DNA of 64,000 nucleotides from positions 20,099 through 84,098 of the forward strand of contig JADGAR010000012.1 in NCBI GenBank assembly GCA_015231915.1. Reading direction: 5' to 3'. The stretch comes from Magnetococcales bacterium. Its GTDB lineage: Bacteria; Pseudomonadota; Magnetococcia; Magnetococcales; Magnetaquicoccaceae. The notes below the pieces were generated by a model. It was given only the letters and a program-made list of their open reading frames with translations, was not told the DNA's origin and searched no databases. Shown piece after piece: positions 24,363 to 33,287 of the stretch. Every line of letters starts with the position of its first letter. Position 1 is the first letter of the stretch. The position numbers were made by a program, and so were the translations under genes.

Positions 24363-26532
24363 GTCCCGCGCCCCGCTCTTGCCACATCCTCTCGTAAAGC
24401 CGCTCCAGATCCCGCGCGAATCCTGCCGAATCGAACAAGGGATGGGTGGCGCGATTGACCGTCAGACGCTCCCGGATCACCCGCAACCGCTCCGGGTCGC
24501 GCGCCAGGTCCAGGGCCAGGGAGAAATACCCCTCCCAGTCGCCGGTGATCAACTCCGGCAGGCCCACGGCATGCAACAGGCTCGCCCCCACCCGGCTGGC
24601 GAAGGTCTCGCCGAGGCGCGTGACCAGCGGCACGCCACACCACAAGGCATCGCTGCCCGTGGTGTGCGAGGTGTAGGGAAAGGTGTCCAGGGCCAGATCC
24701 GCCAACGCCAGACGGGCCAGATGCTCCGGCAACGGCAGCCTGGGCGCGAAGATCAGCCGCTCTGGATCCACCCCCCGCGCGGCTGCCTCGCAACGCAAAT
24801 TGGCCGTGGCCGCAGGGTTCGGTTGCAACAGCCACAGCAGGCTGTCGGGCACGGCCAACAGCAACCGGCACCAGACATCGAACGTCGCGGCATTGTACTT
24901 GAAACTCTGATTGAAACTGCAAAAAACGAAGCCGGATTCGGGCAGACCCGCCTGGGCGCGTGACGGCCTGGCGGCCACCTGGCGCTGGCGGGCGTTGGGC
25001 TGATAGCAGTGGGGGAGCAAGGCCAGACTCTCGGCGAAGTGCGCCGCATGCTCCGGCGGGGTCACCCAGGGATCCCCGATCAGGTAATCGGCCAGTCGGG
25101 CGTCGCCCAGAGTCCCCGGATAGCCCAGCCAGTTCGCCTGCACCGGGGCCGGGCGACAGGCGAGAATCCCAAGGCGCGCGCCACCGGTGAAACCCTGCAG
25201 GTCCACCAGGATGTGAATCCCATCCGCCGCAATGCGCCGCGCCGCCTCCTGATCGGTCAGGCCGTTCAACTCCACGAACCGGTCGCACCCGGCTTGGATA
25301 CGCTGGCGCACCGGATGACCGTCATCCCGGCCATGGGAATAGACATGAATGGCAAACCGGTTCCGGTCATGCAACTCGATCAATTCCGCGATCAGGTGGG
25401 CCACCGGATGTTCCTTGATGTCGGCGGAAAGGTAACCGATTGCGAGTCGTTCCGGCTGGCGCTCCGGTAATGCGGCGACGGCAGCCGCCCGGTATCGGGA
25501 GACGAGCTTGCCTGCGAAACGTTCGGCCAGGGCGCGCTGCTCCATGGCCGATACCGGCAGCGCCAGCGCCATGAACGGCACCATCTCCCCGGCTCCGGCG
25601 CGCGCCAGGGTCAGCAGACGATCGCTGGCCTCCGGCATCTCCTCCCAGCCACACGTGATGGAAAGCAGATGCACCAGAGAGGCATGGGCCTCCAGAAAAT
25701 CGGGGCGGCAGGCGATGGCGCGTCGATGGCAGGCCATGGCATCGAGGCTCTGGCCGCGCTCATGGAGGATCAAACCCAAATTCTGGTATGGCTCGGCGCG
25801 TTCCGGATCAAGGCGGATCGCCTCCCGGTAGGCCGCCTCGGCTTCGTCACGACGTTGCAGCGCATCCAGCAGAATGGCCAGGTTGTTGTAGGCCTCCGCA
25901 TGTCCAGGGTGGAGGCGGATCGCCTCGCGGAAGGCCTGTTCCGCCTCCCCATGGCACTCCAGAAGGAACAACCGGGTGCCCAACTCGAAACGCAGCGTGG
26001 CATCCTCCGGTTGCAGACGGGCGATTTCCCGCAAGGCCGCCACGGCATCGGGAAGGCGATCCTGGGCTTGCAACAGTTGATACAGATTGGCGTGGATCTC
26101 CGGATCGTCCGGGTTGAGCCGCATGGCCTGGCGGAAAGCGGCCTCCGCCTCGCTCGGACGGTTCGCCCCCTGCAATGCAAGCCCCAGATTGTTCCAGCCA
26201 TCCGGCTGGTCCGGCATCAGGCCAAGCGACCTCCGATAGCACGCCTCTGCCTCGTCGTGGCGATGGTGCGCCAGATGCAGATTGCCGAGCCGAAAACAGG
26301 CCTGCCCCAGGTTGCCAAGGGTCTCCGCGTCCTCCGGCATTCGTTGCGCGGCCTCTTCGAGCGCGGCGATGGCCTCGCCGTGACGACCGGTTTGCAGCAG
26401 GATCGTCCCCAGGGCCTTCCAGCCGAAGCCCTCCCCAGGCAGGGCGGTGATCCATCGCCTGGCCAGCAGTTCCGCTTCCGGATAGCGCCCCTGCTGGAAC
26501 AAAGCCACCAGTTCGTCTGCGGCATGGGTCAT
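24343..26532 (-). CDS. TPR protein with GT41 (O-GlcNAc-transferase-like) glycosyltransferase domain
   Basis: A 729-residue protein. Residues about 10-290 are tetratricopeptide repeats (for example AEAYNNLAILLDALQRRDEA, AEPYQNLGLILHERGQSLDA). Residues 330-720 are a SPINDLY/OGT catalytic domain: IGYLSADIKEHPVAHLI, ILVDLQGFTGGARLGILA, APVQANWLGYPGTLG, FCSFNQSFKYNAATF and DTFPYTSHTTGSDALWCGVP. It would transfer a sugar from a nucleotide sugar to Ser/Thr of proteins in the cytoplasm. It is the last gene of a four-gene operon with adaptor proteins (one base after the M50 gene's stop), so a surface or secreted protein of that system may be its substrate. Confidence 0.9.
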   Translation of the reverse strand: MTHAADELVALFQQGRYPEAELLARRWITALPGEGFGWKALGTILLQTGRHGEAIAALEEAAQRMPEDAETLGNLGQACFRLGNLHLAHHRHDEAEACYRRSLGLMPDQPDGWNNLGLALQGANRPSEAEAAFRQAMRLNPDDPEIHANLYQLLQAQDRLPDAVAALREIARLQPEDATLRFELGTRLFLLECHGEAEQAFREAIRLHPGHAEAYNNLAILLDALQRRDEAEAAYREAIRLDPERAEPYQNLGLILHERGQSLDAMACHRRAIACRPDFLEAHASLVHLLSITCGWEEMPEASDRLLTLARAGAGEMVPFMALALPVSAMEQRALAERFAGKLVSRYRAAAVAALPERQPERLAIGYLSADIKEHPVAHLIAELIELHDRNRFAIHVYSHGRDDGHPVRQRIQAGCDRFVELNGLTDQEAARRIAADGIHILVDLQGFTGGARLGILACRPAPVQANWLGYPGTLGDARLADYLIGDPWVTPPEHAAHFAESLALLPHCYQPNARQRQVAARPSRAQAGLPESGFVFCSFNQSFKYNAATFDVWCRLLLAVPDSLLWLLQPNPAATANLRCEAAARGVDPERLIFAPRLPLPEHLARLALADLALDTFPYTSHTTGSDALWCGVPLVTRLGETFASRVGASLLHAVGLPELITGDWEGYFSLALDLARDPERLRVIRERLTVNRATHPLFDSAGFARDLERLYERMWQERGAGLIPHAG

Positions 26533-26533
26533 C

Positions 26534-28681
26534 TCAAAATCCCCCTTCCCGATGAAAAATATCCAACAGGGTGTTCCACAGCCGGAGCAGGGGGCGTTCC
26601 GGGTTGGAAGGAAACGTCATCACCCCTCGTATCACCTGCCCTGCGGCGACCTGGGAGTCGGGCGTCAGATCCACCCGGTGGAACGATCCTTCGACCGGTC
26701 GTTTTTCCATGCGCTCGCCACGTACCGGCACCCCGCCTCCATGCCGGGAGTCCAGTTCGGGATCGGGCAGGGTGCGCATCGGGGCCGGATCCTTGCGCAG
26801 CACCCGGCCATGCAGGGGTGCGGCTGCGGGGTCGTCCGGGTGGAAGATGGCCGTCATGCCGGGAATGATGGCGGGCAGGTCACGTCCGGCCACATACCCC
26901 TTGATCAAGGGGGTCCGGGGGTCGATGAGGGTCAACAACGCTTCCCCGGAGGCCACCCGGTCGCCTGCCTCGATCCCCTCGCCGCGTTCCGCCACCGTGC
27001 CGGCGAAGGGGGCGAGTACGCGCAATTTTTCCAGTTCTCCGGCAATGAAACGCTGTTCCGCCAGGGCGGAAGTCAGTTCCTGTTCCACCACCGCCGGGGC
27101 GCGTTCCCGGTTTTTGCCGGGTTCCGGCGCCTCCACCCCCAGCGCCTCCAGTTCCCAGCGCAGCAGGGTGATGGTCCGGGTCACGCTTTCCATCCGGTAG
27201 CGCAGTTCGGGGTCGTCGAATTCGATCAGGGGTTCTCCCTGGGTTACCTGCTGGCCGATGCGGACCGGAAAACGGGTCACCAGGGCGGCGGTCGGGGCAT
27301 GGATGACCGTGTGCGCTCCGGCCTGCAGAATGGCCGGTGCCGCAACCCCCGGAAAGCGCACCGGGGTCAGGGACCAGACCAGCAGCGCCATGCCAGCCGA
27401 CAGGGTGATGACCAGGTTGCGGTTGCAACGCAACCCTTTGCGCAATCGATGCCAGGCCATGATCTCCCTTCCCACGGGCCGCAGGATGAACCAGCCGATC
27501 TCCACCAGAAACAAAAACAGCCCCAACAGCTTGAAGAAAAAATGGTAGACCAGCAGGGCGATCCCGGCAAACAGAAAAAACCGGTAGCACCACACCGCCC
27601 AGGCAAAGCCGATCAGAAACGCGGCCCGGCCCGGCGGGTGCGGTTCCGGTGGGGGGTGATCCCAGCCGAACAGCCATTCGCGCAGTTTCCAGCGTCCCAT
27701 GGCAAAGGCCCTTTCCTGCAAATTGGGCAGATCCAGGGCGTCCGCGAGGAGAAAATAGCCGTCGAAGCGCATCAGGGGGTTGAGATTGACGGTCAGGGTG
27801 ACGATCCAGGTGGAACTGGCCAGCAGAAAGGCGGCACTGCGCATGGGTCCGTCTTCCAGAAAGCCCCACAGGCAGGCCGCCAATCCCGCCAGGATCAGTT
27901 CCGCCGCCATTCCCGCGCCGCCCACGGCCAGGCGTTCCCGGCGGCTGGCCAGTTTCCACGCCTCGCTGGTTTCGGTATAAAAAACCGGCCACAGGACCAG
28001 CAACGCCACGCCCATGGAGGGGACCCGGCAGCCGAAATGCCGGGCGGTGAGGGCGTGTCCCAGTTCGTGCAGCCCTTTTCCCGTCAACAGCGCCCCGCCC
28101 CAGGCCACCATCCCCACCGGATCGAAAAAATGGAGAAAGGTCGCCTGAAAGGCCTCCCATTGCCGGATCACCAGCCCCAGACCCAGCACGGTCAGCGTCA
28201 GCACCACCCAGGCGAAGCCGTGGGTGAACAGCCATGGCATCCTGGGCAGCAGCCGTTGCAAAAACCGATCGGGATGCCACAAGGGGATGCGCAGGAAGAG
28301 ATAATTGTGCAGCATCCATTTTGCCAGTTGCGGTCTGGCCCGTTTTTGCAGATCCAGGAATCGTTGGCGGTCTGATTCGTTCTGGGGGCGCAGGAGGTGA
28401 TTGCGCTGCAAGTGATCGCGCAGGGCAGCGACATCATCGGGGGTGACCCGCAGGGTGGTCTCCCGGTCGATGGCGTCGGCGATGGCCTGCGCCGACTCCA
28501 GTTCCCAGCGCGCCAGGATTTCGAATTCCGGCCATCCCAGCCGAAAAAAGCGCCCTGCCGCCGGATCGTGCAGCGTCCAGGTGGGAAAACCGCCGTCGCC
28601 ACGGGGGCCGGGGTGGAGGGTCAACTCCTCGCGCAGGGGGGGGAGGGTGGGCATGGTTTTGCAAAACCGGTCATTGTTCAC
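26534..28681 (-). CDS. M50 metallopeptidase fused to HlyD-type adaptor
   Basis: A 715-residue membrane protein. An N-terminal winged-helix-like region with PqqD-like features (residues 30-100) is followed by several membrane segments and the zinc motif KGLHELGHALTARH at 203-214 (HExxH variant HELGH). A later NLNPLMRFDGYFLLAD supplies the third ligand region of site-2 proteases. From about 440 there is a barrel-sandwich/lipoyl hairpin of HlyD type (VIHAPTAALVTRFPVRIGQQVTQGEPLIEF, LRVLAPFAGTVAERGEGIEAG). The start GTG 28681 overlaps the previous stop; ATG 28654 is an alternative. It may process or export peptides with its adaptor partners. Confidence 0.85.
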   Translation of the reverse strand: MNNDRFCKTMPTLPPLREELTLHPGPRGDGGFPTWTLHDPAAGRFFRLGWPEFEILARWELESAQAIADAIDRETTLRVTPDDVAALRDHLQRNHLLRPQNESDRQRFLDLQKRARPQLAKWMLHNYLFLRIPLWHPDRFLQRLLPRMPWLFTHGFAWVVLTLTVLGLGLVIRQWEAFQATFLHFFDPVGMVAWGGALLTGKGLHELGHALTARHFGCRVPSMGVALLVLWPVFYTETSEAWKLASRRERLAVGGAGMAAELILAGLAACLWGFLEDGPMRSAAFLLASSTWIVTLTVNLNPLMRFDGYFLLADALDLPNLQERAFAMGRWKLREWLFGWDHPPPEPHPPGRAAFLIGFAWAVWCYRFFLFAGIALLVYHFFFKLLGLFLFLVEIGWFILRPVGREIMAWHRLRKGLRCNRNLVITLSAGMALLVWSLTPVRFPGVAAPAILQAGAHTVIHAPTAALVTRFPVRIGQQVTQGEPLIEFDDPELRYRMESVTRTITLLRWELEALGVEAPEPGKNRERAPAVVEQELTSALAEQRFIAGELEKLRVLAPFAGTVAERGEGIEAGDRVASGEALLTLIDPRTPLIKGYVAGRDLPAIIPGMTAIFHPDDPAAAPLHGRVLRKDPAPMRTLPDPELDSRHGGGVPVRGERMEKRPVEGSFHRVDLTPDSQVAAGQVIRGVMTFPSNPERPLLRLWNTLLDIFHREGGF

Positions 28682-30018
28682 ATCCCCGCCATCCGCCGGG
28701 CCATGGCCAGCGGGCGCCTCAGGAGATAATACCAGAGGGATACCTCCTCTCCAAGGATGCGGGCCGAGCCGCGCACGCCCAGGGCGGGCAGGGTCTCTCC
28801 AGGGGAAAAATCGGCCTTGAGACGATACGCCAGGATCCCATCCGGGAGAAGTTCGGCACGATAACTCGAATAACGTAACACAGCACGGAAGCGATGGCCG
28901 GGTTCGGCGGCCCCGAACAGCTCGATGGGAGCGCCCGGCGGAAAACGTAGCGCGTCGGCAATGGGCAGATCAATCTCCAACTCCACCTTGGCCGGGTCGG
29001 CCAGCATCAGGATTTTTTCGCCAATGGCCACCGGACGGCCCAGCCAGTCGTTGGCATCGCTGAAAACCGCCACCCCGTCACGGCTGGCGGTCACCCGCAC
29101 CCGCTCCAGTTGCTGACGCAAGAATTCCAGATCCGCGCCTTTTTGCTCCATGCGCCCCTTCAACAAGGCCTGCCGGGTGGCGTCGCGGGGATGGTGCAGG
29201 GCGGTCTGCACCGCCTGCCGGTATTCGGCCCGTGCCACCTCCAGTTCGGTCCGGGTGACGGCCAGCCGGTTCGCGAGCTTGCGGGCATCGAGACTGAAGA
29301 GCGCCTGGCCGGCGCTCACCGCCTGGTTGGGAGTGACGTGGAATTCGTCCACCACCCCTTCCAACGGGGCGCGCACCAGCACCGGATCACGGGGGATCAC
29401 CTCGGCAGGGGCCACCACCGACTGCCGAACCGGCAACCATGAGAACAGCAACACCAATGCCACCAGCAATACACGCCTTCTGCCGGGCGCGCCTTCCCGC
29501 AAGCGTCGCCAAACAGTGCGTCTGGCCCGCAACCCCCACCAGACCGGGGCCGAAGTGAGCAGCAATTGGGAAAGCAGCACCGTCTCCCCCTCGCTCCAGG
29601 GTTCCTCCCGTGCGAGCAACAACCCCCCCAGCGGACGACCGGTTTCCCCCGGCAAGGCGATCGGCAGCCACAGGGCGTGGCGCGGCAACCATTCGCTCCA
29701 GGCCTCGCGGAGCGCATCCGGCAGATCCTCCTGACGCACGGAAACGGGATTTGCAACAGTTTGAAATGGGGCGCATACCTGCCCGACCCAGCGCACGAAC
29801 GGCGTCTCCCGGTCGGGCAGCGGAACCCCGGAGAGCGCCTCCACCCGCCCACTGGGATCGGCGCGCCAGAGAATGGCCTGCCGGAATGGCACCAGATAGA
29901 CCGTCTCGTTGACAAGCGAGTAATGGAATTCCTCCAGGGTGGCGGAACTGGCGATGCGCTGCTGAAGATTGAGCAGGGCGCCCAGGATCGAATCGAGAGG
30001 TTGCCCGGCAGCGCTCAT
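28678..30018 (-). CDS. GAF-like sensor fused to HlyD-type periplasmic adaptor
   Basis: A 446-residue protein. The N-terminal 160 residues resemble a GAF domain (LEEFHYSLVNETVYLVPFRQAILWRA), then comes one membrane segment (VLLVALVLLFSWLPV, near 178-193) and an adaptor region with VRAPLEGVVDEFHVTPNQAVSAGQALFSLD, a coiled-coil hairpin and VTASRDGVAVFSDANDWLGRPV. The cytoplasmic GAF-like domain would face in and the adaptor would face the periplasm. It overlaps both neighbours by four bases (ATGA-type coupling), so the three adaptors are made together. Confidence 0.82.
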   Translation of the reverse strand: MSAAGQPLDSILGALLNLQQRIASSATLEEFHYSLVNETVYLVPFRQAILWRADPSGRVEALSGVPLPDRETPFVRWVGQVCAPFQTVANPVSVRQEDLPDALREAWSEWLPRHALWLPIALPGETGRPLGGLLLAREEPWSEGETVLLSQLLLTSAPVWWGLRARRTVWRRLREGAPGRRRVLLVALVLLFSWLPVRQSVVAPAEVIPRDPVLVRAPLEGVVDEFHVTPNQAVSAGQALFSLDARKLANRLAVTRTELEVARAEYRQAVQTALHHPRDATRQALLKGRMEQKGADLEFLRQQLERVRVTASRDGVAVFSDANDWLGRPVAIGEKILMLADPAKVELEIDLPIADALRFPPGAPIELFGAAEPGHRFRAVLRYSSYRAELLPDGILAYRLKADFSPGETLPALGVRGSARILGEEVSLWYYLLRRPLAMARRMAGM

Positions 30019-30779
30019 GGCGTGGCGGGAAGCCGCCCACCCCCCAGCGTGACCCGCCCGCTCATGCCAGGGGTGAGTTCCGGAAAGGTGCCGACGATCT
30101 CGCCGGCAATCTTGACCTGCTGACCCACCGCGTCGATCCTGGCGCCAATCGCGCGGATCGCGGCTGGATAGCTCTTGCCGGTCTCGTCGATGCGCACCAG
30201 GAACCGTTCCCGATTAGAGATGCGTTGCAGCCAACGGGAGGGAATGTTGAACAGCAGTTCCAGCGCACGGGGATCGTGAATTTCCAGCAACGCTTCCCCG
30301 GGCTTGACGTATTGATGCTCCCTCGCCTGCAGGGTCACCACCCGGCCCGCGAAGGGAGCGAGGATCTGGCAGCCGCCGATCTCGGCGCGAATGATGGCCA
30401 CCTCCGCTTGCGCCTTCTCCTCCTCGGCCTTGGCCACGGCCATCTCCATGCGGCTGGTGACGTTGAGGTTGTCCAGCCTTTCTTGCACCTTGGCCTTCGC
30501 GGTTTCCGCCTGCAGCGCCGCCTTGGCGCGGTTCAGCCGTGCCTGCTGGATCTCGCAGTTCAGGGAGACCAGCAGATCCCCCTTGGCGAACGACTCCCCC
30601 TCGCGAAACGGAATCCGCAGAATGCGCGCCGCCATCTCTGAAGAGAGCGTGGTGAAGTGACGCGCCACCAACTCCGCGCGCACCTCCATCTCCTCGACCG
30701 GCGCAGCGCCGGACGACTCCTCGCCCCAGGCCAAACCAGGCAACAGGGCCAGCAGAATTGCCATGCATGATTTTCTCAT
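30015..30779 (-). CDS. Periplasmic adaptor subunit, MFP/HlyD family
   Basis: A 254-residue exported protein with a signal peptide (MRKSCMAILLALLPGLAWGE), the two halves of a biotinyl-lipoyl-like domain (FREGESFAKGDLLVSLNCEI and ILAPFAGRVVTLQAREHQYVKPGEALLEI) separated by an alpha-helical coiled coil, and a beta-barrel end (GMSGRVTLGG). It is short for RND adaptors. It is the first gene of the operon; no ABC or RND pump gene follows within the operon. Confidence 0.85.
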   Translation of the reverse strand: MRKSCMAILLALLPGLAWGEESSGAAPVEEMEVRAELVARHFTTLSSEMAARILRIPFREGESFAKGDLLVSLNCEIQQARLNRAKAALQAETAKAKVQERLDNLNVTSRMEMAVAKAEEEKAQAEVAIIRAEIGGCQILAPFAGRVVTLQAREHQYVKPGEALLEIHDPRALELLFNIPSRWLQRISNRERFLVRIDETGKSYPAAIRAIGARIDAVGQQVKIAGEIVGTFPELTPGMSGRVTLGGGRLPATP

Positions 30780-30872
30780 GGGGCCAGCATAGCATTATGG
30801 CTTGAATATTGAAAGAGTTTGGGGTTGAATCATGCCGTCGCTCTTCCCGTCCGCTCCTGATCCGGTTGCGCC

Positions 30873-31175
30873 ATGTCACTTGCCACCCATCGTCATCGCC
30901 CGCTGCTGCTCTGGGGAAGCCTCGGATTGCTTTTGGCGGGCAGTTTGATCGTCGAACAACGCGGCGACAACGAAATCCGGCCAACGGCCAGGGGGGCAGG
31001 GGAACTGCCGCCGGGATTCTCCAGTGGCACCGCAGAGATTCGTCCCGGTGACGACCCGTCACGCCATGCGTGTCGGTCCCGTGACGGCTCCCATGGCGTC
31101 AATGGCTTGCCACGCTTGTGGGACGCCTTCGGCAATTGTCCGGTCGATGGAGGCAGCGGCGATGTCGAGCGCTAG
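30873..31175 (+). CDS. Possible small exported protein, 100 aa
   Basis: ATG start with a positively charged N-terminus and a hydrophobic stretch (HRPLLLWGSLGLLLAGSLIV), followed by a polar, Gly-rich tail with no known motif. Codon third positions are GC-rich like real genes here. There is no clear ribosome-binding site, and the end overlaps the channel-fusion start by 14 bases. It might be a small membrane partner of that protein or a chance ORF. This is otherwise a 382-base spacer between divergent operons. Confidence 0.35.
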   Translation: MSLATHRHRPLLLWGSLGLLLAGSLIVEQRGDNEIRPTARGAGELPPGFSSGTAEIRPGDDPSRHACRSRDGSHGVNGLPRLWDAFGNCPVDGGSGDVER

Positions 31176-33282
31176 ATTCCTGCTGGCAACCCTGACCGTG
31201 CTCCTGGCGACGTTCCTGTTGCTGTACGCCTGGCTCTTCGCCCCGGAAAGGAAAGAGGTGCTGGCCATCGGTCTGGGCGCCCCCCTGAGCGGCCCCTTCC
31301 GGGAGATCGGACACTCCATGCGCCGGGGCGCCGAACTGGCCGTCCAGCACATCAACCAGCGCGGCGAGTTGAAAAATTTCACCCTGGAACTGGTCACCGC
31401 CGACGACAAGAGCGGTACGAACGTCAATGTCCAGGCCGAAAAAGCGGCCAGGGAACTCATGACCCGCTCCAACATCGTCGGCGTGGTGGGACACTACTTC
31501 AGCGTGCCCACCATCGACGCAGGCGATATCTATCGCATGCATTCCATACCCTTCATCACCCCTTCCGCCACCCTGCCGACCCTGACCGCCAACAACGACT
31601 GGGCCTTCGGCATCATGCCCGACGACTACTATCAGGCCCTGTTCCTGGCCAACTACGTGATCCACGGCCTCAACCGCAAAAAGATCGCCGTGATCCACGC
31701 CCGGGACCCCTATGGCAACTCCCTGAGCGAGTTCTTTGCCAGGGAGTTGCAGGTCAACAATCTCAAGCCGACCGTGTTCGTCGGCCTCGACAAGGAGAAT
31801 TTCCAGCCGGCCCTGCTCAAGGATCATATCGATGCCTTGAACCAGTCCGACATCGTCTTCCTGGCCATGAACTACGTCAACGCGGCCAAGGCGATCCAGT
31901 TTCTGCGCAAGAACAGCATGAATACCGATTTCATCGGCGCGGAAAGCCTGGGGGGCGCCCATTTCCTCCAGGAGGCGGGAATCTACGCCGAGGATGTCTA
32001 CGCCGTCACCCCTTACCTCCCCAGCCTCTTCGGCGAGGAGTCGAAACATTACCAGCACGACTACATCAAGGAGTTCCAGCGCGAGCCGGACTGGGTTTCC
32101 ACCTACTCCTACGAGGCGGTCAAGCTGCTGGCGCATGCCATCGGTCAGGTGGGCAGGGATGGCACGCGCATGCGCAATTTCATGCGCAAGATGATCTCCC
32201 GTCAGGAGGCCCTGCTTGGCATCGCCGGAGACCTCCATTTCAACGAAACCGGTTCCAGCCGGCGTCCTCTGTCGGTCGGCCAGGTCAAGCAGGGGCGTTT
32301 CATCCCGGCCCGCTTCCAGTTGACCCATGTCAAATACCAGGAACTGGCCAAGGCCAAGAGCGACGAGGAGGGGGCCGACATCTTCACCATGGAGGGGCGC
32401 TTCATGAAGCGGGCCACCGTGGTCCATACCGGCATTCACGTGGATGAGATCAAGGCCTTCAACCCGGTGGAAGGCTCTTTTGTCGCGGATTTCAATCTCT
32501 GGTTTCGCTGGGACCCGAACAGAAACAAGAACCTTGATTTCGAGATGACCTACGGCAAGGTGTTGAGCGCCAGCGTGCGGGAAAAATACTTCGACGAAAA
32601 GACCAACAGCAATTTCATCTCGTATGCCGTCTCCTCCCGCATGGTGGACGAGTTCCCCCTGCACGAGTACCCCTTCGATCAGCAGGTCCTGAAAATCCGC
32701 ATCAAGCCGAAACTCAAGACCAGCGAGGAGCTGATTCTGGTGACCGACATCGATGACGATACCCTTTTGCACCGGAAACTGGATTTCGGCTCCTGGAAGG
32801 ATATCCGGCATTTTCACTTCACCAACTCCCGGGAGTTTTTGTGGAGCTATCGCAATCCCAAGTACGACCGCAAACTCTTCACCCTCGATCACGCCCAGTA
32901 CAACTACCACGTCATCCTGGAACGGAAAGTGGCGGCCTATGTGATCACTCTGTTGCCGCTGATGATCCTGGTGGCGTCCGCCTACGTGATCTTCACCATC
33001 GACTTCGAGTGGATCTCCTCCCGCTATACCGTGGGCATCACCACCATGTTGAGCGCCATGGCCTATCACAACGTCAACAAACTGGGCGTGGGCTATCTGG
33101 TGCGGGGGGATCTCTTTTTTCTCTTTTCCTATATTCTGTTCTTCTTCACCATCCTGGAGACCTCGGTGGTGGGATATTTTCGCAAGATCAAACGGGTGGA
33201 GATCGCGCAGCGGCTGGACCTCATCTCCTTGATCCTCTACCCGATTCTGGTCGGCGTTGCATTGGTCTTTCTGCTGAGGTGA
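31162..33282 (+). CDS. Periplasmic binding protein / pentameric ligand-gated ion channel fusion
   Basis: A 706-residue protein. A signal anchor (residues 6-25) precedes a type I periplasmic-binding domain at about 33-390, of the Leu/Ile/Val-binding family (GAPLSGPFREIGHSMRRGAE, VGVVGHYFSVPTIDAGDIY, FITPSATLPTLT). Residues 418-587 are a Cys-loop-receptor-like extracellular beta-sandwich, with NLWFRW and the pro-loop EFPLHEYPFDQQ. Four membrane helices follow: M1 590-613, M2 618-640 (SSRYTVGITTMLSAMAYHNV), M3 648-674 and M4 684-705. This predicts a channel opened by a small molecule such as an amino acid. ATG 31162 has GGAGG eight bases upstream; earlier starts lack a site. The chemoreceptor-like gene follows after five bases. 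Confidence 0.88.
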   Translation: MSSARFLLATLTVLLATFLLLYAWLFAPERKEVLAIGLGAPLSGPFREIGHSMRRGAELAVQHINQRGELKNFTLELVTADDKSGTNVNVQAEKAARELMTRSNIVGVVGHYFSVPTIDAGDIYRMHSIPFITPSATLPTLTANNDWAFGIMPDDYYQALFLANYVIHGLNRKKIAVIHARDPYGNSLSEFFARELQVNNLKPTVFVGLDKENFQPALLKDHIDALNQSDIVFLAMNYVNAAKAIQFLRKNSMNTDFIGAESLGGAHFLQEAGIYAEDVYAVTPYLPSLFGEESKHYQHDYIKEFQREPDWVSTYSYEAVKLLAHAIGQVGRDGTRMRNFMRKMISRQEALLGIAGDLHFNETGSSRRPLSVGQVKQGRFIPARFQLTHVKYQELAKAKSDEEGADIFTMEGRFMKRATVVHTGIHVDEIKAFNPVEGSFVADFNLWFRWDPNRNKNLDFEMTYGKVLSASVREKYFDEKTNSNFISYAVSSRMVDEFPLHEYPFDQQVLKIRIKPKLKTSEELILVTDIDDDTLLHRKLDFGSWKDIRHFHFTNSREFLWSYRNPKYDRKLFTLDHAQYNYHVILERKVAAYVITLLPLMILVASAYVIFTIDFEWISSRYTVGITTMLSAMAYHNVNKLGVGYLVRGDLFFLFSYILFFFTILETSVVGYFRKIKRVEIAQRLDLISLILYPILVGVALVFLLR

Positions 33283-33287
33283 TCGCC

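Noticed and set aside
22733-24397. 554-residue plus-strand ORF opposite MaoC-SDR
   Set aside because: Gly-rich antisense shadow with no motifs, overlapping two supported genes.
26552-28375. 607-residue plus-strand ORF opposite the M50 gene
   Set aside because: Gln/Gly/His-rich shadow of the sense M50-adaptor frame.
31099-33069. 656-residue minus-strand ORF opposite the channel fusion
   Set aside because: Composition is that of an antisense shadow and it has no motif; the sense frame is unmistakable.
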